Below, one piece after another: positions 14,982 to 25,027 of a DNA stretch of 59,552 nucleotides. Position 1 is the stretch's first letter. The number at the start of each line of letters is the position of its first letter. Source of the DNA: UBA877 sp034436335 (lineage in GTDB: Bacteria; Chloroflexota; Anaerolineae; Anaerolineales; Villigracilaceae); contig DAOTVO010000001.1 in assembly GCA_034436335.1 (NCBI GenBank), forward strand, positions 1-59,552, given 5' to 3'. The position numbers and the translations under genes are program-made. The notes below the pieces were generated by a model. The model was not told where the DNA came from. It saw only the letters and a program-made list of their open reading frames with translations, and ran no database searches.

Positions 14982-15785
14982 ATGATTCCTTCCCACATTC
15001 AAGCCCTGATTCTGGACATGGACGGCGTCTTGTGGCGCGGGGACGCCCCGATCGGCGACCTGGCGCGTCTGTTTGAGCGCATCCGTCAACGCGGCCTGCG
15101 GGTGGCTTTTGCCACCAACAACAGCACGCGCACGCCGGAGATGTACGTTGAACGGCTGGCCGCCTTGGGCGTCGCGGCCGAACCCTGGCAGGTGGTCACT
15201 TCGGCGCAGGCGGCGGCGGAGTTGGCGGCAGAGGCCCTCACCCCCAGCCCCTCTCCCAAAGGGAGAGGGGGGCTTTTTGTCATCGGCGAGGCCGGGGTGA
15301 CGGAAGCCCTGCGCGCCAAAGGCTTCGAGGTCCTGCCCCTCGAACGCGCCGACGAGGCCCGGGCGGTTGTGGTCGGCATTGACCGCCAAATCACGTTCCA
15401 GAAAATGGCCGAGGCGGCCCTGCTCCTGCGCCACGGCCTGCCCTTCATCGCCACCAACCCCGACAAGACCTTCCCCACGCCGCGCGGCGAGATTCCCGGC
15501 GCCGGGGCGTGGGTCTCGGTGCTGGTCACGGCCACCGGACGCGAGCCGGTTTATGCCGGCAAACCGTCCCCGGCCCTGCTCGAACTGGCGCGGGCGCGCC
15601 TGGGGACGCCCAAGGAGGCCACCCTGGTGGTCGGCGACCGCCTGGAGACCGACATCGCCGCCGCTCAAGCCGCCGGCCTGCCCTGCGCCCTGGTGCTGAG
15701 CGGCGTGGCGACGCGCCAGCAGGCCGAAGCTTGGCAGCCGCGCCCGGATTGGGTAGCAGAGGATTTGGAAACATTGGTCGGATAG
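14982..15785 (+). CDS. HAD-superfamily subfamily IIA phosphatase (NagD-like)
   Basis: A 267-residue protein with motif I LILDMDGVLWRGD (nucleophile and acid/base Asp), motif II FATNNST, GSQAAAELL-type cap helices (SAQAAAELAAEA), the substrate loop ATNPDKTFPTPRGEIPGAG and motif III/IV LVVGDRLETDIAAAQAAG. NagD-like enzymes dephosphorylate small phosphates such as nucleotides or p-nitrophenyl phosphate; the substrate is unknown. Residues about 86-96 (LTPSPSPKGRGG) are encoded by an inserted GC hairpin repeat at 15235-15270 that kept the frame, in a surface loop just before the conserved FVIGEAG strand. Confidence 0.9.
   Translation: MIPSHIQALILDMDGVLWRGDAPIGDLARLFERIRQRGLRVAFATNNSTRTPEMYVERLAALGVAAEPWQVVTSAQAAAELAAEALTPSPSPKGRGGLFVIGEAGVTEALRAKGFEVLPLERADEARAVVVGIDRQITFQKMAEAALLLRHGLPFIATNPDKTFPTPRGEIPGAGAWVSVLVTATGREPVYAGKPSPALLELARARLGTPKEATLVVGDRLETDIAAAQAAGLPCALVLSGVATRQQAEAWQPRPDWVAEDLETLVG
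15235..15270. repeat. GC-rich hairpin element inserted in frame in the HAD gene
   Basis: CCCTCACCCCCAG is followed by CCCCTCTCCC-AAA-GGGAGAGGGG (15248-15270). The same element lies at 54770-54805 between genes, and a variant in the TIR-STAND gene at about 36584-36640. Confidence 0.75.
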
Positions 15786-15863
15786 GCGCGGTAGCGGATG
15801 GCACTCCAGCCAAAGGAGGTCAGATGACAATCCGACCTACTTTGCGTGATAGAATCCTCACCA

Positions 15864-15905
15864 ACGACCAACGACCAACGACGAATGACTGACGACTAAC
15901 GACTG

Positions 15906-15912
<7 letters not shown>
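15864..15912 (+). repeat. Heptamer array running into the rlmN start codon
   Basis: Units ACGACCA, ACGACCA, ACGACGA, ATGACTG, ACGACTA, ACGACTG and ATGACTC are in exact 7-bp register. The last unit begins with the rlmN ATG at 15906. Upstream, 15812-15837 holds a degenerate GTCGGATTGT-type palindrome. Confidence 0.8.
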
Positions 15913-16940
<1,028 letters not shown>

Positions 16941-16989
16941 TGGGTTGGATTGTGATATATTGGCTATGCGAAATTATGGAATCCTTCGC

Positions 16990-17018
16990 TTGTCAGTTTC
17001 CCGCCTTTCGGGTATAGT
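16990..17018 (+). promoter_or_regulatory. Promoter of the Agl23-NHL gene
   Basis: TTGTCA (16990-16995), a 17-bp spacer and TATAGT (17013-17018), about 50 bp before the start at 17070. Confidence 0.6.
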
Positions 17019-17069
17019 CGCCGCAGGTTTACCTCCACACCAGAACGCACGCCGCGAAAATCCCCGCCT

Positions 17070-20000
17070 ATGAAAACCTCCTCTTGGCTCCAACATCCCC
17101 TGCCCCTCTCCGCAAAACGCACCTCCCTCGAAGTCGTCCTGTTCGTCCTGATTCTGCTCCTCGCCGCCGTCAGCCGCTTCTACGCCCTCGGTGAGCGGGT
17201 CATGAGCCACGATGAAAGCGTGCACGTCTTCTACGCCTACGAACTCTCGCAGGGCAAGGGCTACTTCCATACGCCGGTCTCGCACGGGCCGCTGCAATTC
17301 CACCTGATTGCCCTGCTCTTCTTTCTCTTTGAGCCGAACGACTTCTTTGCCCGCCTGCCCCACGCCCTCGCCAGCATCCTGACGATTCTCATGCTCTGGA
17401 AATGGCGGCGTTACCTCGGCCGCGCCGGCGCCCTCACCGCGGCGTTGCTGACGCTCATCTCGCCCTTCCTGCTCTATTACGGACGCTACGCCCGCAACGA
17501 AGCCTTCGCCGCCCTCTGCGGCGTGCTGATGCTCTACGCCATCCTGCGCCATCTGGAGAGCGGGCAGCCGCGTTACCTGCTTCTGCTCACGCTGGCAACC
17601 GCCCTGCACTTCACCGCCAAAGAGACGGCTTTCATCTACACCGCCCAGGCGCTGATTTTCCTGGCCGTTTTCCTGCTCTCGCGTCTGCTCGAAGGGGACC
17701 GCGAGGCCTGGCGGTGGCAAAACCTGCGCCGCGAACCCGCGTTCGGCATGCTCATCCTGCTCGGCAGTTTCGTCCTGCCGCAACTGGCCGCCTTCCCCGC
17801 CCGCTGGCTGGGCTGGAATCCGCTCGAACATCAATTCACTTGGCCCGGCTGGGACTTGGCCGCTATCTTCGCCCAGGCGCCCGCCAAAACGGCGCTTGTC
17901 TTTGCCTTGCTGGCTGCAATCTCCATCGCTGTCGGTCTCGCCTGGGACGCCAAACGCTGGCTAACCAACGCGGCGCTCTTTTGGGGCCTTTACCTTCTCT
18001 TCTACACCACCCTCTTCACTAATCCGTCAGGCTTCTTCACCGGCGCGGTCGGCTCGCTCGGCTACTGGCTCGAACAGCAGAGCGTCCAGCGCGGCGGCCA
18101 GCCCTGGTACTACTACCTGCTGGTGCAAATTCCGCTCTACGAATTTCTGCCCGCGCTGGGATTGATTCCCGCCCTGTGGATGGGACTGCACCGCCGATCG
18201 CCGCGGCCGCTCGAAGAGACGGCGAGCGCGGACCCTGAGCCTGCCTCCGTCCAACCGCCCGTCTTCGCCCTTCTGCTCTGGTGGACGCTCTCCAGTCTGC
18301 TGGCCTACACCCTGGCCGGGGAAAAGATGCCCTGGCTGACGGTTCACATCGCCTGGCCGATGATCCTGCTCGCCGCCTGGGGGCTGGGACAGGTCATCGA
18401 GCGCCTCGACTGGCGCGGGGTCCGTGAACGGGGCGGCGGCTGGGTGATTCTCCTGCTGGCGGCGCTGGCCGTAGGCCTGACCGGGATGCTGGTCAGCGCG
18501 CTGGGGCCGAATCCGCCCTTCCAGGGCAAGACGGAGGCCGAACTGCTGGCCAGCGGGCGCTTCCTGTTCTGGCTGGCCGTCGCCCTCGGCAGCGGCGCGG
18601 GCGTGTACGTTCTGGCGCGCAATGGACAGGTCCAAGACGTGCTGCGCCTGGCGACGCTGGTCGTCTTCGGGTTTCTCGCCGCGCTGACGGCGCGCACCGC
18701 CTTCCACGCCGCCTATGTCAATCATGACCAGGCCAACGAGTACCTCGTCTACGCGCACGGAGCGCGCGGCGTGAAGGATGTCCTCGAGCAGGTGACGCTC
18801 ATTTCGCGCCGCACAACCGGCGGGTACAACGAACTCAAGATTGCCTACGATGCCGGCAGCGAGACGCAAGGCATCTCCTGGCCGATGAAATGGTATCTGC
18901 GTAACTTCCCCAACGCCAGTCCCTACTTCACCCCTGACGAAAATCTGCTGGAATACGATGTTATCCTGGCCGACTCGCAGAGTTTCAACGAGGTGGACGC
19001 GCTGACCGATGACAAGTACTACGCCTTCGAGTATCTGCGCATGGTCTGGCCGAATCAGGACTACTTTCACCTGACCGGCGAGCGTTTGCGCCAGTTCATC
19101 GTCGAGCGGGAATGGCGCACGGCGCTCTTCGACATCTGGCTGAACCGCGATTACAGCCGCTACGCCCAACTCACCGGCACGGCGACGTTCACCCCGGCCG
19201 AGTGGCGGCCCGCCGACCGGATGCGGATGTATGTGCGCAAGTCCGTGCTGGAAAAGGTTTGGGAGTACAACCTGCTCCAGCAAAGCGCCGTCCAGCCCGA
19301 CCCCTACGAGCAAGGGAGCGTCCTGCTGGAGCCGGAGTTGACGTTTGGAGCCACCGGGCCAGAGCCGGGGCAGTTCAGCGCTCCGCACGGGCTGGCGGTT
19401 GCGCCGGATGGCAGTCTCTTCGTGGCCGACACGAACAATCACCGCATCCAGCATTTTTCGAGCGACGGGACTCTGCTCGGCGTCTGGGGCGTCTTTGGCG
19501 ACAGCAACGTGGGCGGCGGCGCGCCGATTGGGGCCTTCAATCAACCGGGAGCGGTGGCCGTCTCGCCGGACGGGCAATTCGTCTATGTGGCCGATACCTG
19601 GAATCACCGCATTCAGAAATTCACCGCCGCCGGAGAGCCGGTCGCGATGTGGGGCCGCGGGGTCTATCACGTCACGCTCGGCGACCCGTTTGCGCTGTGG
19701 GGGCCGCGCGGCATTGCCGTGGACGGCGCGGGCCGCGTCTTTGTGGCAGATACGGGCAACAAGCGCGTGGTCGTCTATGACGCCGAGGGCAACTTCCTGG
19801 CGCAATTCGGCGGCGTGGGGATGGGGCCGGGGCAACTGGATGAACCGGTCGGGATTGCGGTGGACTCAAACGGCAATGTCTATGTGGCCGACACCTGGAA
19901 TCAGCGCATCCAGGTCTTTGCCTCCGCTGACGGCGGCCTGACCTGGGGCGTGGTGAGCCAATGGGAGGTGGCAGCCTGGTACGGCGAGTCGCTGGAGAAC

Positions 20001-20228
20001 AAACCCCTGCTGGCAGTGGATAAGGCCGGTCATCTCTTCGTCACCGACCCGGAAGCGGGGCGCGTCCTCGAATTTAGCACTGCGGGCGCGTTCCTGCGCG
20101 CCTGGGGGGAACCGGGCTTCGGGTCCGGGCGGTTCGGCCTGGCTTCGGGCGTAGCCATAGACCCGCTGGGACGCGTCTGGGTCAGCGACGCGGCGCGTAA
20201 CACGCTGTCGAGATTTGTCCTGCCATGA
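17070..20228 (+). CDS. Agl23-like membrane glycosyltransferase fused to NHL repeats
   Basis: A 1052-residue protein. Residues 1 to about 545 contain a dozen or so membrane helices with the GT39/Agl23 signature VMSHDESVHVFYAYELSQGK and VSHGPLQFH in the first extracytoplasmic loop (acidic Asp-Glu), plus YYGRYARNEAF and HFTAKETAFIY. This matches the flippase-associated Agl23 family proposed to take part in transfer of lipid-linked sugars. A soluble segment (about 550-750) follows, then about six NHL beta-propeller repeats (757-1050), for example GLAVAPDGSLFVADTNNHRI and GIAVDSNGNVYVADTWNQRI. The propeller is probably extracytoplasmic and may bind glycans or protein. The family assignment is firm; the acceptor is unknown. 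Confidence 0.87.
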   Translation: MKTSSWLQHPLPLSAKRTSLEVVLFVLILLLAAVSRFYALGERVMSHDESVHVFYAYELSQGKGYFHTPVSHGPLQFHLIALLFFLFEPNDFFARLPHALASILTILMLWKWRRYLGRAGALTAALLTLISPFLLYYGRYARNEAFAALCGVLMLYAILRHLESGQPRYLLLLTLATALHFTAKETAFIYTAQALIFLAVFLLSRLLEGDREAWRWQNLRREPAFGMLILLGSFVLPQLAAFPARWLGWNPLEHQFTWPGWDLAAIFAQAPAKTALVFALLAAISIAVGLAWDAKRWLTNAALFWGLYLLFYTTLFTNPSGFFTGAVGSLGYWLEQQSVQRGGQPWYYYLLVQIPLYEFLPALGLIPALWMGLHRRSPRPLEETASADPEPASVQPPVFALLLWWTLSSLLAYTLAGEKMPWLTVHIAWPMILLAAWGLGQVIERLDWRGVRERGGGWVILLLAALAVGLTGMLVSALGPNPPFQGKTEAELLASGRFLFWLAVALGSGAGVYVLARNGQVQDVLRLATLVVFGFLAALTARTAFHAAYVNHDQANEYLVYAHGARGVKDVLEQVTLISRRTTGGYNELKIAYDAGSETQGISWPMKWYLRNFPNASPYFTPDENLLEYDVILADSQSFNEVDALTDDKYYAFEYLRMVWPNQDYFHLTGERLRQFIVEREWRTALFDIWLNRDYSRYAQLTGTATFTPAEWRPADRMRMYVRKSVLEKVWEYNLLQQSAVQPDPYEQGSVLLEPELTFGATGPEPGQFSAPHGLAVAPDGSLFVADTNNHRIQHFSSDGTLLGVWGVFGDSNVGGGAPIGAFNQPGAVAVSPDGQFVYVADTWNHRIQKFTAAGEPVAMWGRGVYHVTLGDPFALWGPRGIAVDGAGRVFVADTGNKRVVVYDAEGNFLAQFGGVGMGPGQLDEPVGIAVDSNGNVYVADTWNQRIQVFASADGGLTWGVVSQWEVAAWYGESLENKPLLAVDKAGHLFVTDPEAGRVLEFSTAGAFLRAWGEPGFGSGRFGLASGVAIDPLGRVWVSDAARNTLSRFVLP

Positions 20229-20290
20229 GAAACGGGGAATTAATCCCAACAATTAGGTTATTAATGACAGGTAGCGGTCATCCGACGCGG

Positions 20291-20299
20291 TGATATAAT
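20291..20299 (+). promoter_or_regulatory. Extended -10 promoter of sucCD
   Basis: TGATATAAT (TATAAT at 20294-20299), with a 35-bp leader carrying AAAAGGAGA before the sucC start. Confidence 0.6.
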
Positions 20300-20334
20300 G
20301 CCTGCGTTTTGAATCCTGAAAAGGAGAACTTTGC

Positions 20335-21474
20335 ATGAAACTACACGAGTATCAATCCAAACAGATTTTCGCCAAGTACGGCGTCCCCATTCCCAAAGGA
20401 CGCGTCGCTTCCACAGCCATGGAAGCCCGTCAAATTGCCGAAGAACTCGGCGGGCGCGTCGTCGTCAAGTCGCAGGTGCTGGTGGGCGGACGCGGCAAGG
20501 CCGGCGGCATTCGCCTGGCCAAGACCCCCAAAGAAGCGGAAGAAGTCGCTGCGGCTATTCTGGGAATGGAAATCAAAGGCTTGCCGGTGCGGAAAGTGCT
20601 GGTGGACGAGGCAGCGAATATCGAGCAGGAAATCTATCTCGGCATCACCAACGACCGCGCCGCGCGGCGTCCGGTCTTCATGGCCTCGGCCGCGGGCGGC
20701 GTGGACATCGAGGAAGTGGCGCGCACCAACCCGGAAAAGATTATCAAAGTCCACATTGACCCCCTACTCGGTCTGCGCGACTACCAAACGCGCGATATTG
20801 CCATCGGCATTGACCTGCCCAAGGAACACTGGAAACAGTTCGGCGAGATTTGCCGCGGCCTCTACCGCGCCTACGTGGAGTGCGACGCCACGCTGGCCGA
20901 AATTAACCCGCTGGTCATCCTGAAAGAAAACATCCTGATGGCGCTGGACGGCAAGATGCTGCTAGACGACAATGCCCTCTTCCGCCACCCCGACCTGGCC
21001 GAAATGCGCGACGTGGACGAGGAAGCCCCCGCCGAAACCGAGGCGCGCAAGTACGACCTCTCGTTCATCAAACTGGACGGTAACATCGGCTGCATGGTCA
21101 ACGGCGCTGGCCTGGCAATGACCACGATGGACATCGTCAAACTTTTCGGCGGCGAACCGGCCAACTTCCTGGACATCGGCGGCGGCGCAGGCGCCGAAAA
21201 GGTGGCCGCCGCGCTGCGCATCATCCTTTCGGACAAAAACGTCAAGGCCGTGCTGTTCAACATCTTCGGCGGCATCACCCGCTGCGACGAGGTGGCCAAA
21301 GGCATTCTGACGGCGCTGGCCGAAGTCAAACCCAATGTCCCGATGGTTGTCCGTCTGGTCGGCACGAACGCCGAGGAAGGGCGCAAACTGCTGGCCGACG
21401 CCAACATGATTACCGCCGAAACTCTGGCCGACGCGGCGAAGAAAGCCGTCGCGGCGGCGCAGGCGCAGGCATAG
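20335..21474 (+). CDS. sucC: Succinate-CoA ligase (ADP-forming), beta subunit
   Basis: A 379-residue ATP-grasp protein with the family opening MKLHEYQSKQIFAKYGVP, nucleotide-binding VVVKSQVLVGGRGKAGG (about 42-58), metal-binding AEINPLVI and the C-terminal ligase domain GGGAGAEKVAAAL and LFNIFGGITRCDEVA. With SucD it converts succinyl-CoA, ADP and phosphate to succinate and ATP in the TCA cycle. Shine-Dalgarno AAGGAG is 8 nt upstream. sucD begins 9 bases after the stop, so the two form an operon. Confidence 0.97.
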   Translation: MKLHEYQSKQIFAKYGVPIPKGRVASTAMEARQIAEELGGRVVVKSQVLVGGRGKAGGIRLAKTPKEAEEVAAAILGMEIKGLPVRKVLVDEAANIEQEIYLGITNDRAARRPVFMASAAGGVDIEEVARTNPEKIIKVHIDPLLGLRDYQTRDIAIGIDLPKEHWKQFGEICRGLYRAYVECDATLAEINPLVILKENILMALDGKMLLDDNALFRHPDLAEMRDVDEEAPAETEARKYDLSFIKLDGNIGCMVNGAGLAMTTMDIVKLFGGEPANFLDIGGGAGAEKVAAALRIILSDKNVKAVLFNIFGGITRCDEVAKGILTALAEVKPNVPMVVRLVGTNAEEGRKLLADANMITAETLADAAKKAVAAAQAQA

Positions 21475-21483
21475 GAGGCCGAA

Positions 21484-22347
21484 ATGAGCATTTTAGTTGA
21501 CAAAAACACTCGCCTGCTGGTGCAAGGGATCACTGGCCACGAAGGTCTCTTCCACTCCCAGCAAATGCTGGCCTACGGCACCAAAGTTGTCGCCGGCGTA
21601 ACCCCCGGCAAGGGCGGCGAATGGGTGCTGGACGGCAAAGTGCCGGTCTTCGACTCGTGCAAGTCGGCAGTCGAGGCCACCGGCGCGAATGCCTCGATTA
21701 TCTTCGTCTCGGCGCGCTTCGCCCCCGACGCCATCTACGAAGCCGCCGACGCCGGCATTCCTTTCATCGTCTGCATCACCGAGGGCATTCCGGTGCAGGA
21801 CATGATGCGGGTGCGCGAATACCTCGACCAAAAGGGGACTCGTCTCCTCGGTCCGAACTGCCCCGGCCTGCTGACCCCCGGCGAGGCCAAAGTGGGCATC
21901 ATCCCCGGCAACATCGCCATCCCCGGCAACGTGGGCGTCGTCTCCCGCTCCGGCACGCTGACCTATGAAGTGCTTTACGCGCTGAAACAGGAAGGCATGG
22001 GCGCAACCACCTGCGTCGGCATTGGCGGCGACCCCATCAATGGGACGAATTTCATTGACTGCCTGCGCATGTTCGAGGACGACCCTCAAACCGAAAAGGT
22101 GGTCATGATTGGCGAAATCGGCGGCACGGACGAGGAAAAGGCAGCCCAATTCATTGCCAAGTACATGACCAAGCCGGTCGTCTCGTTCATCGCCGGGCAG
22201 ACCGCCCCGCCCGGAAAACGCATGGGGCACGCCGGCGCCATCATCGAAGGCGGCTCCGGCACGGCGGCCGACAAAATCAAAGCGCTTGAAGCGGCTGGTG
22301 TCAAGGTCGCCAAGCACCCCGAAGAAATTCCCTCCCTGCTCAAGTAA
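21484..22347 (+). CDS. sucD: Succinate-CoA ligase, alpha subunit
   Basis: A 287-residue protein opening with MSILVDKNTRLLVQGITG, then the CoA-binding Rossmann region VTPGKGGEWVLDGKVPVFDS, GPNCPGLLTPGEAKVGI and the phosphohistidine site GKRMGHAGAII with the catalytic His. It supplies the phosphorylated His intermediate and the CoA site of succinyl-CoA synthetase. TAGGAGG precedes the ATG at normal spacing. A terminator follows 5 bp after the stop. Confidence 0.97.
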   Translation: MSILVDKNTRLLVQGITGHEGLFHSQQMLAYGTKVVAGVTPGKGGEWVLDGKVPVFDSCKSAVEATGANASIIFVSARFAPDAIYEAADAGIPFIVCITEGIPVQDMMRVREYLDQKGTRLLGPNCPGLLTPGEAKVGIIPGNIAIPGNVGVVSRSGTLTYEVLYALKQEGMGATTCVGIGGDPINGTNFIDCLRMFEDDPQTEKVVMIGEIGGTDEEKAAQFIAKYMTKPVVSFIAGQTAPPGKRMGHAGAIIEGGSGTAADKIKALEAAGVKVAKHPEEIPSLLK

Positions 22348-22352
22348 AACAA

Positions 22353-22388
22353 AACTCCCGCCCTCGCATGAGGCCGGGAGTTCTTTTT
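22353..22388 (+). terminator. Rho-independent terminator of sucCD
   Basis: AACTCCCG (22353-22360) pairs with CGGGAGTT (22375-22382), followed by a CTTTTT tract. Confidence 0.8.
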
Positions 22389-22407
22389 ACCAAGTTACCA
22401 AGACGTT

Positions 22408-22644
22408 CTATTTGCGGTGCGCTTCGACATAATCCACCACGTGGCCGACGGTGGTAATCTTCTGGGCATCTTCGTCTGAGATTTGCGCGCCAAACTTTTC
22501 CTCAAAAGCCATGATGAGTTCCACCAGGTCGAGCGAATCGGCCTGCAAATCCTCGCGGAAGCGCGCCTCGCGGGTTACTTCCTCTGCCGGCACGCCCAAC
22601 AAATCCACGATGATTGCCTTGACTTCTTCAAATGTATCGGTCAT
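22408..22644 (-). CDS. acpP: Acyl carrier protein
   Basis: A 78-residue acidic protein with the phosphopantetheine site ADSLDLVELIMAFEEKF; the modified Ser is residue 37. Length and charge match AcpP of type II fatty acid synthesis. AGGAGG lies 6-8 nt before the ATG on the minus strand. It is monocistronic, divergent from the IPP isomerase gene and convergent with sucD. No fab genes are adjacent. Confidence 0.95.
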   Translation of the reverse strand: MTDTFEEVKAIIVDLLGVPAEEVTREARFREDLQADSLDLVELIMAFEEKFGAQISDEDAQKITTVGHVVDYVEAHRK

Positions 22645-22720
22645 TTGAGCCTCCTGTGAAATTTACTGCCGCAATTGTAATCGTTTCGCCGTTATAATTC
22701 AATACAAGGAACACGCACTT

Positions 22721-23770
22721 ATGTCAAAAGTCGCGCCCATAGACCAGCGGAAAGCCGACCACATCCGTATTAACTTGGAAGAAAACGTCCGCTCGGCGCT
22801 GACCAGCGGACTGGAACGTTACCGCTTCGTCCACGAGGCGCTGCCGGAACTGGACCTGGATGCGGTGGATACCTCCCTGACGCTCTTCGGCAAGCGGCTG
22901 GCCGCGCCGATTCTCGTCTCCTCCATGACCGGCGGGACGGCGGAGGCGGGCGAAATCAACCGCAGACTGGCCGAGGCCGCCCAAGAGAGCGGCGTCGCGA
23001 TGGGCGTCGGCAGCCAGCGCGCCGCCCTCGAACATCCCGAACTGACCGAGACCTTCGCCGTCGCCCGAAAAGCCGCGCCCGGCATCCTGCTCTTTGCCAA
23101 TCTGGGCGCCGTGCAACTCAACTACGGCTACAGCCTCGACCACTGCCGCCGCGCCGTGGACATGATTGAAGCCGACGCGCTCATCCTGCACCTGAATCCT
23201 TTGCAAGAAGCGGTGCAGGCCGGCGGAGACACAAACTTTGCAGGCCTGGCGAAAAAAATAGAAGAGATAAGCAAGAAGTTGGAAGTGCCGGTGATTGTCA
23301 AAGAGGTGGGCTGGGGAATCTCCGAGCGGACGGCCAGATTGCTGGCCGAGTGCGGCGTGGCGGTCATTGACGTGGCCGGCGCGGGCGGGACGAGCTGGTC
23401 GCAGGTCGAAATGCACCGCGCCCCGGACGAATTCACCCGTCAACTGGCGGCGGCCTTCGTCGGCTGGGGTATTCCGACAGCCGATTCGATTTTGAACGTC
23501 AAGAAAGCCGCTCCCGGCATGACGGTCTTCGCCAGCGGCGGGCTGCAAGACGGCCTCGATATCGCCAAGTGCATCGCCCTCGGCGCGACGCTGGGCGGCA
23601 TGGCCAGTCAATTCCTGAAGGCCGCGGCGCTCTCCACCGAGAAAGCCGTAGAGATGATGAAGTTGACGAAACGGCAAATCGAAGTGACGATGTTTGCCTG
23701 TGGAGTTGGAACATTGGAAGGTTTGAAGGTCACCCAGCGGGAAAGTCAAGAGGAGCATACAAGAGCATGA
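22721..23770 (+). CDS. fni: Type 2 isopentenyl-diphosphate delta-isomerase
   Basis: A 349-residue FMN-dependent TIM-barrel enzyme. Markers are RKADHIRINLEENV, ILVSSMTGGTAEAGEINRRL, MGVGSQRAALEHPE, FANLGAVQLNYG, the substrate-binding HLNPLQEAVQAGGDTNF and the phosphate-binding FASGGLQDGLDIAKCIALGA. It interconverts IPP and DMAPP. Its stop overlaps the ATG of the prenyl synthase gene (ATGA at 23767-23770), so the two are translationally coupled and supply and use isoprenoid precursors. A TATAAT at 22693-22698 may be its promoter; AAGGAA precedes the ATG. Confidence 0.95.
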   Translation: MSKVAPIDQRKADHIRINLEENVRSALTSGLERYRFVHEALPELDLDAVDTSLTLFGKRLAAPILVSSMTGGTAEAGEINRRLAEAAQESGVAMGVGSQRAALEHPELTETFAVARKAAPGILLFANLGAVQLNYGYSLDHCRRAVDMIEADALILHLNPLQEAVQAGGDTNFAGLAKKIEEISKKLEVPVIVKEVGWGISERTARLLAECGVAVIDVAGAGGTSWSQVEMHRAPDEFTRQLAAAFVGWGIPTADSILNVKKAAPGMTVFASGGLQDGLDIAKCIALGATLGGMASQFLKAAALSTEKAVEMMKLTKRQIEVTMFACGVGTLEGLKVTQRESQEEHTRA

Positions 23771-24780
23771 GTCTGCAAACATGGAGCAACGCACTGCTTC
23801 CGGCCATCGAGGCCGAACTCCAGCGTCAGGCGGCCCGCCTTGATGAGCCACGCACGCGTCCCTTCTACGAGATGCTTGCCTATCACATGGGCTGGAGCGG
23901 CGAAGGAGCCGGTCCCGAAGCGCAGGGCAAGCGCATCCGTCCGCTGCTGGTTTTGCTGACGACAGCCTCATGTGGGGCGGATTGGAAGTCCGCCCTGCCC
24001 GCCGCGGCCGCCGTCGAACTCGTCCACAATTTCTCGCTCGTCCACGACGACATTCAGGACAACTCAGACCGGCGCCGTGGACGTCCCACCGTCTGGAAGA
24101 AATGGGGCATGCCGCAGGGAATCAACGCCGGCGACGCCCTGTTCGCGCTTTCCAATCTGGCGGTTCTGGACCTGACGCCCGCCTACCCCGCCGAGACGGC
24201 ACTCAAGGCCGCGTCCATTCTCCATGCCGCCTGCCTCGACCTGACGAGCGGCCAGTTTCTCGACATTTCCTACGAAAAACGCACCGACCTGGCGCTGGAA
24301 GACTACTGGCCGATGATTGGCGGCAAGACCGCCGCCCTGCTCTCGGCCTGCTGTTCGCTCGGCGCGTTGCTCGGCGGCGCAGACGAACCCATCCAGCAGG
24401 CCTACCGCGACTTTGGCCATTACCTCGGCCTGGCCTTTCAGGTGCAGGACGACCTGCTCGGCATCTGGGGCGACAGCGTCCTGACAGGTAAATCCACCGA
24501 GTCCGATCTGGCAGTGGGGAAGAAGTCGCTGCCCGTCCTGTACGGATTGAGCAAGGGAGGCGAGTTCGCCCGACGCTGGGCGCAGGGGCCTATCCGCCCC
24601 GAAGAAGTCCCGGCCCTGGCCGACCTGCTCGCCCGCGAAGGAGCGCGTCTGCACGCTCAGGAGGCCGCCGACCAGATGACCGACCTGGCGCTCCAGTCCC
24701 TGCGCCTGGCAGAGCCGCAGGGCGAGGCCGGAGAAGCGCTCTTCGAACTGGCGAATCGACTTCTTGAACGCCAGGCGTAA
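23767..24780 (+). CDS. Polyprenyl diphosphate synthase (GGPP synthase-like)
   Basis: A 337-residue all-helical trans-prenyltransferase starting at the ATG overlapping the fni stop. It has GKRIRPLLVLL, the first Asp-rich motif LVHDDIQDNSDRRRGRPTVW, GINAGDALFALSNLA and the second Asp-rich motif FQVQDDLLGIWGD, followed by GKSTESDLAVGKKSLP. It condenses IPP with allylic diphosphates. Chain length cannot be fixed, but residues before the first Asp motif (VELVHNFS) lack the bulky aromatic pair typical of FPP synthases, which suggests GGPP or longer. AGAGGAGC lies upstream of the start. Confidence 0.92.
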   Translation: MSLQTWSNALLPAIEAELQRQAARLDEPRTRPFYEMLAYHMGWSGEGAGPEAQGKRIRPLLVLLTTASCGADWKSALPAAAAVELVHNFSLVHDDIQDNSDRRRGRPTVWKKWGMPQGINAGDALFALSNLAVLDLTPAYPAETALKAASILHAACLDLTSGQFLDISYEKRTDLALEDYWPMIGGKTAALLSACCSLGALLGGADEPIQQAYRDFGHYLGLAFQVQDDLLGIWGDSVLTGKSTESDLAVGKKSLPVLYGLSKGGEFARRWAQGPIRPEEVPALADLLAREGARLHAQEAADQMTDLALQSLRLAEPQGEAGEALFELANRLLERQA

Positions 24781-24809
24781 CAAAAATTCTGGTATAATGC
24801 GCCCTGCTT

Positions 24810-24881
24810 GCGGGCGTAGTTCAGTGGTAGAACGCATGCTTCCCAAGCATGATATCGTGGGTTCGAATCCCATCGCCCGCT
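24810..24881 (+). tRNA. tRNA-Gly (anticodon CCC)
   Basis: Acceptor GCGGGCG (24810-24816) pairs with CGCCCGC (24874-24880), with discriminator T. The anticodon arm CATGC-TTCCCAA-GCATG gives CCC. D arm GTTCAGTGGTAGAAC and T arm GTGGGTTCGAATCCCAT are complete. CCA is not encoded. An extended -10 box, TGGTATAAT (24790-24798), lies 11 bp upstream. Confidence 0.97.
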
Positions 24882-24893
24882 CTAAATAGACCA

Positions 24894-24921
24894 CCCCGCG
24901 CCAAATTTTTCCGGCGCGGGG
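24894..24921. terminator. Hairpin after tRNA-Gly
   Basis: CCCCGCGCC and GGCGCGGGG form a 9-bp stem around AAATTTTTCC. No clear T tract follows, so it may be a processing or weak termination hairpin. Confidence 0.5.
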
Positions 24922-24957
24922 ATTGTGATTGAGCCATAAAAGCCATCGTCCAGAGGC

Positions 24958-24986
24958 TTGACAGTTTTGGCAAGGCAGGATAAACT
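24958..24986 (+). promoter_or_regulatory. Promoter of the ABC exporter leader
   Basis: Perfect TTGACA (24958-24963), a 17-bp spacer and TAAACT (24981-24986). Transcription from here gives a leader of about 300 nt before the ABC gene at 25294. Confidence 0.65.
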
Positions 24987-25027
24987 CCCGCTCGCTCATC
25001 AAATTCTAAAGAAAGGAGGCGCACTTC

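Noticed and set aside
18027..19835. 602-codon antisense frame in the Agl23-NHL gene
   Set aside because: Composition is Arg/His/Gln-rich without hydrophobic core or motifs; the plus-strand frame has clear family signatures.
23970..23999. Palindrome GGCGGATTGGAAGTCCGCC inside the prenyl synthase gene as an inserted repeat
   Set aside because: It resembles the TAGGxCGGATT family, but the encoded GADWKSALPAAAA fits the normal length and pattern of prenyl synthases, so coincidence is more likely than insertion.
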